64,000 bases of DNA, taken from assembly GCA_009760855.2 (NCBI GenBank), contig WPIO01000068.1, forward strand, positions 730,001 to 794,000. The letters are read 5' to 3'. The stretch comes from Cristatella mucedo (Eukaryota; Bryozoa; Phylactolaemata; Cristatellidae). This document shows, piece by piece, positions 56,730 through 64,000 of the stretch. The notes beneath the pieces were generated by a model. That model saw only the letters and a list, made by a program, of their open reading frames with translations. It had not been told where the DNA came from and did not search any database. The position numbers were made by a program, and so were the translations under genes. The stretch's first letter is position 1; each line of letters begins with the position of its first letter.

Positions 56730-59240
56730 TTTTCAAGAGTTTAATATTTATTAAGCCATTTCTTTGCCTCCATTGGAGCTGTTGATGGGGCGGGTGTTTT
56801 AAAACACTAAGAGAAATCAATGAATACAAGTGTTGATTTCTTTCAAATGTCACTTCTGTATTAGAATTGAGATGCCAACTTTAGGGAACGAAGACGAAGT
56901 CAAGCTAACTAATGCTAAGGAAAGTACGAGAAATCGGATCAAGTAATAGAAAATGAAATTAGAGGTAATCTGATCAAGCAGGTTTGGAGCCTTAACGGCA
57001 ATGAAACCACTTGCAGAATTCTCATTATATGATTTCCCACTCCAGTCGTCAAGACAGAATAGCTTGTGCAGGGTCCGACTAAGATGGCAATTTATTTGTC
57101 AGTCCATTTTCACTCAGCAGCTCTGCTCACTACTTTTACTCACTACTACTGACTGATTTTTAACAGTGGCCGACTGCCTCAATGTATTGTTGCATATCTT
57201 ATTGCGAATCGCATAATCTGCTTACATGCTCATTACCAACATGACCATTTCAGTCTTTCTTTTGGAAAAGGTAGCTGTCTCTCACTGCTTGGTTGACAGC
57301 AGTTCAAACATATCAATTCACCTGAATGTTGTCCTAGCCTTTAAAGGTGATAAAATCACAAGAGGGAATTTGAAATCTAGCGATAATGCTCCTGCTTTTC
57401 GACTATGTTTCTTAGCTCACTCACATTTTTACACAGATAAAAAATCTATAGACTTGCGGTTGACTGCTTAGCGAACTTCAGAACCATGCACAACTATTCT
57501 CCAGTAGGAGTAAACATTAAGAAATGAAGAATTTACAATGTCACAGTGGCAGAGACTCAGCTTGCATGGCTGCAGTAACTTCGCTTTCATGACTGCAGCG
57601 ATTGCATTGCAATTAGCGCTTTCACCCTGCATGTGAATGCGGAAGTGGCTTGCATATTAAAATGAATATAGCAGAAGAACAGGGTTCGAACAAACAGATA
57701 TAATCTGCAGCATGACTGCTCTCACTCCAGCTTAACATAGTCTTGTTTAGCACTACCCCTGTCAAGCTTATCAGTTTAATTGTATGTTGATCAATTGACG
57801 AGGTTAATAAAGCTGATCTTAGTACGATGTGTATAATGAATAACTTGCTGTACCTTCTTTAGTATGGCGGACCGTTATAAAATTATTTGATGGAATCCAT
57901 CGGATGCCTCTGACAATGATGGATTTCTTCCAGTAGGCTGCTGCCTATTGCCGACAAAGAGGCGGTTGCCTTGTCGGTGGTGACATACTCGTGTACAAGC
58001 TGGCTGGTAAAATCTGCCCTGTAGAAAACTCTGCGATTCCTCCAGTTGGCAAAGACGGTGGTGTCATCCTCGCCTACAAGCTGCCTAGTAAAATCTAAAA
58101 TTTTGAAACCCCTCGATTACTCCAGTAGGCAAAGACAGAATTGTTGGATTGTAGACTACACGATTACTAGCCCACCAAGTTGGAGGCGGGATTTTGGAAT
58201 TGAACCCGACAGGATTGCTGGTCGACCAACTCAGACGCAGAACCGTGGGATTGAAGCGAGCAAGCAATTCAGCACTCTGAGTTGTCTGCAACTGGCCGCA
58301 TCCGTGCTGTAAGTACACGTTCTGGAAAGTACCTGGCTGAGAAATCGAGTTGCTCAGAAATCGTGCATCAATTTTTGCCGAGTTTTGAGGTCTGTAATAA
58401 AAAATTGATCCCAGCCCACTCTGAACTGCAGCGGTTGGCACTGTATGCAGCATATTCTGTGAAGCACCACTGTAAAGAGCCGTCCATGTTAGGCTCTGAG
58501 AACTGCAATCCAGACCCGGCTGGGGGGCTTCGAATTCTCAGAGCTAAGCAGTGTCTAATCGCTCTCGGTGGTCGACAAATTTCTCTTTGCAGTAAGAAAT
58601 TGTTGTTCCGTCGAAGTCTTTTTTAAAATACTGGTGTAGGGTGATTTAAATTGTCATTCAGTCAAGGTATTTGCAAACTTTGCTATTTCGGGAATTACAT
58701 TAGAAAAAAAAGCAATTTCCATACTGGCGTAAAAAGCTGAGCAGGTTCCGACCCTCTGAAGATTGTCTGTGATGTTTCCACAATGTAAAGTGCAGAGAGA
58801 CCATGTTAAGATTATGACCTCATGAAAGTGCTGAAGGCAATATTGGTCGCATAGTTTGGCCAAGTCACAGAACATGCGAGGATACAAACACAAATGCTAT
58901 ACACGGCCAAGTAAAACCTGGTGCACTGGTACTTGCCTGAGTAAAAAAACAAACAGCTGTGCTTCGAGACTGATCAGCCGCCAGCCTATTACCTCCCAAA
59001 AACTATTAAATATTCAGTCTTCTGCCATCCTATTTACAGCATAGCCTCTTTTCTCAAATACCTCTTCGGTCGAGTCGCATTTGCAGAGCCATTGACTTAT
59101 GTCATGTTTCAAGACGTCGGTTGCTACCTTAATGTCACAATAAAGTTGTATTATAAATTACCATGCATCCACATGCAAGACCTTCCATTATAATTAATTT
59201 TAAAATATTTCTGACATTAGGCAAATAACTCACTGTTCAA
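56730..59240 (+). repeat. Repeat X, copy 3 (first part end and second part, copy C)
   Basis: 56730-57230 matches the end of the first part (including the SINE-2-like 56985-57100). 57235-59240 matches units A and B: 'ctgcagtaacttcgcttt', 'atcggatgcctctgacaatgatgg', 'ccgagttttgaggtct' and 'caggttccgaccctc'. Minus-strand frames 58453-58085 and 58893-58654 align with those of unit B. Confidence 0.68.
57975..58135 (-). repeat. ~78-bp tandem duplication in repeat X copy C
   Basis: On the minus strand 'tttgcctactggagtaatcg...cagcttgtaggcgag' is followed by 'tttgccaactggaggaatcg...cagcttgtacacgag'. The pair is absent from unit B. Confidence 0.6.
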
Positions 59241-59679
59241 AAACTATTAAGATGCTTGCATTATGCCACTGTTATCGCTTATTCCGTTCCTCCTTCCTCA
59301 ATTAAGGTTATTATCTAGTATGACCAGTCCCTCAAAACTGAGCTCCTTACCACGTTGCGATTTTACGCTCCATTCAAGCATGCACATCCTGCTAAATCTG
59401 AAACCAAATATCTTAAGTCAGCTCAAATCGGAGTTGCCGAGATTCAGTTTTACTTTATCGGACACATTAGATCGACAAAGCTCTAGGCAGGAGAACATTT
59501 GAACTAATTTCTTATTATCGTCGGGCTGCATCTAAAATTCTATCAACCTTTCAGTTATGTGCTATGAAGTAACGTCCGCCCACCGGTACACTAAAAATCC
59601 GTTTCTATACTAGTTGTGGGTGGTTTTTTGCTTCATGCCAGCCTTGTTACTTAGAAGCTGACTGGCACAACTTAAGGCG
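59241..59679. other. Unassigned sequence
   Basis: I recognise nothing here. It lies between repeat X and the satellite. Confidence 0.4.
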
Positions 59680-59771
59680 GTTGGACATCATCAGGAAAAT
59701 GAAATTCGATTGCTGAGTGCTAATGCCCAAACCTCTACACTTGTTATTGTCGACAGCATGATCTATAAATG
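59680..59771 (+). repeat. Satellite array, left remnant unit
   Basis: 'ggacatcatcaggaaaatgaaattcgattgctgagtgctaatgcc' and 'ttgtcgacagcatgatcta' match the middle of the ~300-bp satellite unit. It is cut by a LINE at about 59772. Confidence 0.7.
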
Positions 59772-61277
59772 ATCACACCTTGCTAGTAAGTTCCAGTCTG
59801 GCTTTACAGCTAATCACTCCACAGAGTCAGCATTGCTTAGGGTATACAACAACCTACTTAAGAACGCAAACAGTGGTAGATTGTCTCTGCTTGTTTTACT
59901 CGATCTTTCGGCAGCTTTTAAGACCATCGATCACAAAGTTCTTCTAGAGCACATCTCATCTCGCCTGGGCATCACTGGCACTGCTCTGCAATGGTTCAGG
60001 TCCTATCTCAGTGGGAGACTCCAGAGTATTGACTTCAATAGACAAAGATCATCTGAGGTTCCTCTGAAATATGAGGTACCTCAGGGCTCCGTGCTAGGTC
60101 CGGGTCTTTTCACGGTTTCTGCTCTCCCTCTTGCTGATGTGATTGCCAAGCACAATCTAGGCTTTCCCTTCTATGCGGATGACACTCAGTTGTACCTTTG
60201 CTTTGATCCCTCCCAGCCTTCGAGTACCTCAAATTCTCTCAACTCACTTGCTGCATGAATTGATGGCAACTGCACATGGATGGCAGCAAATTTTCTAAAA
60301 CTAAACGATGATAAAACTAATTTACTAGTTACTGGAAAACCCAGTGTGATTCAGAAATTGGAAAGGCTGAAGCTCAAAAGTGGCTCTGCCAGCATATCTC
60401 CAGTTGAATCAGCTCGAAATCTAAGAGTCATATTCCAAAGCGACCTCTCGTTAAACGACGACATCAGCTCCGCAGTCAAAGCAGCATATTTTCAGTTTCA
60501 TAACATTGCTAAAATTTGGGTTGTTTAGATAAGGATACCTTGTCCACGTTGGTCCATGCATTCGTGACATCCCGTCTTGACTTCTGGAACTTACTGCTTA
60601 CTGTCCCATCAGCATGTGCGATCAGGCGATTGCAGCTGGTGCAAAACGCCGCAGCTAGGCTTGTCTGTCGTGACCTTCGCAGTTGCCACATTACTCCACT
60701 TCTAGCCGACCTGCACTGGCTATCAGTCAAGCAACGGATTGACTTCGAGGTTTTGTCGCTCACTTTTAGGTCGCTTCATTCTTTGGCTCCAGCCTATTTC
60801 TCAGATATACTTCCCCATCAGGCCAAGTATCGTTCCACCTGCTTTTCGGAATCCAACAGTCTACCAATACCTCGTACAAACCTCAAATCCTTTGGAGACC
60901 GTGCATTTAGTTCGTATGCTCCCAAAGCCTGGAACTCCGTCTCAAACTGTGTCAGATAATCCCCTGACCTGACCACATTTAAAATGAACTTACAAACACA
61001 CTTATTTAGGACAGCATTTAGTGGGTCCCTGTGATTCGTCCTTGACGTGTTTATGCGTGCTGATACTGTGCATGCTGCCCCAACCACATTCGCATGCTGA
61101 CTGTGTGCATGTCACCCCTAACCATGTTATTCATGTTGTTTATTTATCAAGCATGATAATACTCACCATTCAATTGACTTTCCATTCGCAGCAAATGTAA
61201 AGCGCCTAGAGAGAGATTTAGTTCTCTGAGGGCGCTATATCAAGTGCATTATTATTATTATTATTTTTATTATTATT
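59772..61277 (+). mobile_element. Family A LINE inserted in the satellite
   Basis: RT from the [18 protein letters not shown] region through [40 protein letters not shown] (intact YADD) to the C-terminus, 3' UTR, hairpin (61204-61236) and (ATT)n. There is an in-frame TGA at 60256-60258 and a frameshift near 60520. The longest open part is 59833-60258. Confidence 0.88.
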
Positions 61278-62879
61278 GCTGATACCGGTTTTCTGTGGTT
61301 CTCTGCTCTTTTGGTGCACTCGCACTGTTTCAATGATGTGAAGTTTTGTTGTACTTTTTCTTTTGGCGAATAACTGTGAAAATAATGGTTATCCCGGGTC
61401 AACTTTGAAATGTATACCATTGCAAATATCATTGCAGGTTTAGAGAGACTTAAAGCTTTGTATGCTAAGTGACACTGCGGGACATCATTGGAAAAATAGA
61501 AATTCAATGGCTGAGCCCTGATGCCCTTACCTCATCTCTTCTTGTTGTCGTCAGGTGTGATATATGTGGTCCGCTACTGGTTTTCTCTGATTCTCGTGCT
61601 CTCCTGGTGCACTCGCACTGGTCGAGTTTTGCTGAGGTGAAGGATTTTTGCACGAATTCATGATCCGTTGACGAATATCTGTGGAAAAAACGGTCGTCCT
61701 AGGTCAACTTGGAAATATATGAAATTGCATATAGCATAGCAGGTGTAGCAAGACTCTAAGCTTTGTATGCTAAGAAGTGCTGCTGGTCATCACAAGAAAC
61801 AAGAAATTCTAAGGCTGAGCAGTTTTGTCCACACCTCCTCAATTCCTTTTTTTGATAGTATTCTGGTACTGGTATTCTCTGGTTCTCGCACTCTCCGGGC
61901 ACACTTGAACCGGTCCGGTTTTGCTGAGGTGAAGGTATTTTCTACGAGTTCGTTATCTGTTGACCAATATCTTGGAAAATGTTAGTTGTCTCGGGTCAAG
62001 TTCAAAATATATGCCTATGGAAATAGCACAGCACGTTTAGGGAGACTTAAAGCTTTGTATGCTAAGAAACGCTGTGGGACATCATTAGAAAAAAAGAAAT
62101 TTAATGGCTGAGCACTGATGCCCATACCTCCACTCTTCTTGTTGTCGTCAGTACGATCGATGTTTTCCGATACTTTTTTCTCTGGTTCTCGTGCTCTTCA
62201 GGTGCACTCGGACTGGTCGAGTTTGCTGAGGTAAAGTTTTTTTTACGAGTTCATTATCCGTTGGCCAATATCTCGGATACTAATGGTCGTCCTAATTCAA
62301 CTTTGAAATAAATGCCATTGTAAATAGCATTGCTAGTTTAGCGAAACTTATAGCTTGGTATGCTAAAAAAAAGCTGTGGGACATCATCAGAAATAAGAAA
62401 TCCGGCGGCTGAGGGCTTATGCCCTTACCTCTTCACTTCTTATTTTAGACAGTATGATCTACGTTATCCAATACTGGTTTTCTCCGATTCTCTCGCTCTT
62501 CTGGTGCAATCGCAGTGTTCGGGTTTTGCAGAGGTGAAGGTTTTTTGCGCGAGTTCATTATCAGTTGGCCAATATCTTGGTAAATAAAGGTCTTCCTAGG
62601 TCAACACTGAAATATATGCCATTGCAAATACCATTGCAGATTTTGAGACAATCGAAGCTTTGTATGCTAAGACACATGGCAAAACATAATCAGACAAAGG
62701 CATTTCAGCGGCTGAGTGTTCATGCCTACACCACCCCACTTCTTATAGTTGTCAGTATGATCTATGTTTTCCGATACTGGTTTTATCTGGTTCTCGTGCT
62801 CTTCTAGTGCACTCGCACTGGTCGTGCTTTGCAAAGGTGAAGGTTTTTTGTACGAATTCGTGATCTGTTTGCCAATCTC
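61278..62879 (+). repeat. ~300-bp satellite, five consecutive units
   Basis: The block 'aagctttgtatgctaag' recurs at 61453, 61758, 62050, 62351 (mutated) and 62655, spaced 292-305 bp. Each is followed by 'gacatcat', 'ggctgagc', 'ttctctgrttctcgtgctct', 'gtgcactcg' and 'tttgctgaggtgaagg'. Units differ by many substitutions and small indels, so the array is old. Confidence 0.85.
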
Positions 62880-63676
62880 CACAGCCAAATCTGCTTACTT
62901 TCAGCTACATAACATTCCTACAATTCGGGCTGGTTTAGATAAGGATACCACGTCTAAGTTGGTCCATGCATTGATGACATCCTTTCTCGACTTCTGCAAC
63001 TCACTGCTTACTGGCCTACCGGCATGGGTGATCAGTATTGCAGCTGGTGCAAAACTCTACAGCTAGGCCTGTCTGTCGTAAGCTTCACAGTTGCCACATC
63101 ACACCACTTCTCGCCGACCTGCACTGGCTACCAGTCAAGCGACGGATTGACTTCAAGGTTTTTTCGCTCACATTTAGGTCGCTTCATTCTTTGGCTCCTG
63201 CTTATCTTTCAGATCTACTCCCCCACCTGGCCATGCATCGTATCACCCGCTTTTCGGAATACAACAGTCTGCCAATACCTCGCACAAAACTCAAATCCTT
63301 CGGAGACTGTGCATTTAGTTCGCATGCTTCCTAAGCCTGGAACTCCCTCCCGACTTGCGCCAGAACATACCATGACTTGACCACATTTAAAAAGAACTTA
63401 AAAACACACCTACTTAGGACAGCATTTAGTTGGTCCCAGTGATTCGTCCTTGATGTGCTTATGGGTGCTGACACTGTGCATGCTGCCACTAACCACATTT
63501 GCATACTGACCCTGTGCATGTCACCCCTAACAATGTTAGTCATATTGCTTGTTTATCAAGCATGATATTACTCACCATTCAATTGCATTTTCCTTTGCAG
63601 CAAATGTAAGGCACCTAGAGAGAGATTGAGTTCTCTGAGGGCGCTTTATCAAGTGCATTATTATTATTAATATTAT
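62880..63676 (+). mobile_element. Family A LINE, 5'-truncated, inserted in the satellite
   Basis: It starts at the codons for TAKSAYFQLHNI, continues with the C-terminal RT end (frameshift near 63040, LVHALMTSFLDFCNSLLTGLPA then HWLPVKRRI), 3' UTR, tail hairpin and (ATT)n. Confidence 0.85.
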
Positions 63677-64000
63677 AAGGGAAAGCAATTGTCGTCCTAC
63701 GTGAATTTGGAAATAAATGCCATTTATAATAGCACTGCAGGTTTAGCGAGACTTCAAGCTTGGTATGATAAGCAATGCTGTGGTACATCATCGGAAATAT
63801 GAAATCCAGTGGCTGAGGGCTTACGCCCACACCTCCCTTCTTATTGTCGATAGTATGATCTAAATTTGTTGACACTGGTTTTCTCTGATTCTCGTGCTCT
63901 TCTGGTCCTCACGCACCGGTTGATTTTTGCTGAGGTAAATATTTTTGTACGAGTTAATCATCCGTTTAGCTATATCTGGGTTATCAAAGGTCGTCCTAGG
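63677..64000 (+). repeat. Satellite continues to the window edge
   Basis: It resumes with 'gtcgtcctacgtgaatttgg', then 'cttcaagcttggtatgataag' and the rest of a unit, and runs off the window. Confidence 0.8.

Noticed and set aside
61278-62879. Repeated FAEVKVF-type frames as a multi-domain protein
   Set aside because: The frame is broken differently in each unit, so the periodicity is that of a satellite and not of coding repeats.

Overview
This window is nuclear DNA of an animal, most likely an invertebrate. It has spliced genes with GT-AG introns, one GC-AG intron and a U12-type intron, several families of non-LTR retrotransposons, tRNA-derived SINEs, DNA-transposon relics, a satellite and many microsatellites. 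Nothing in it is bacterial. A flatworm or another lophotrochozoan would fit, but the sequence alone does not decide this.

Two protein-coding genes can be reconstructed exon by exon, and both are cyclin K. Gene 1 (plus strand, coding 572-8313, nine exons, about 566 aa) is the conserved cyclin K: two cyclin folds, then an Ala/Ser/Gly/Pro/His-rich tail. Gene 2 (minus strand, coding 35851-24072, seven exons, 284 aa) is a much more diverged cyclin K paralogue. It keeps every intron position and phase of the first six exons, has no stop codon, and ends without the Pro-rich tail. The two genes point at each other (tail to tail), about 16 kb apart. Their first introns both look U12-type. At intron 6, gene 1 has a GC donor where gene 2 has GT.

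The space between and beyond the genes is repeat-rich. Family A is an L2/CR1-like LINE with a 3' hairpin and (TTA)n tail, present as about twenty copies and relics. Family B is a second L2/CR1-like LINE with a (CATTA)n tail. SINE-1 has a tRNA-like head and a 3' end like that of family A, which suggests it borrows the family A machinery. SINE-2 is another tRNA-like SINE. At 18.4-19.4 kb lie two decayed 3' ends of an R2/NeSL-type element with a restriction-like endonuclease. DNA-transposon relics sit at 10.1-11.3 kb (with a LINE and a SINE nested inside) and at 30.0-30.9 kb (inside gene 2 intron 3).

Layout: 0-8.4 kb cyclin K; 8.4-12 kb sparse sequence and a nested DNA element; 12-16.4 kb purine-rich tract and the first copy of a dispersed repeat (R3) split by a LINE; 16.7-19.4 kb repeat X and R2-like relics; 19.6-22.9 kb the longest LINE copy and the second R3 copy; 24-36 kb the cyclin K paralogue; 36-52 kb LINE and SINE relics with one weak candidate exon; 52-59 kb a complex, internally duplicated repeat X; 59.7-64 kb a ~300-bp satellite array interrupted by two LINE insertions.
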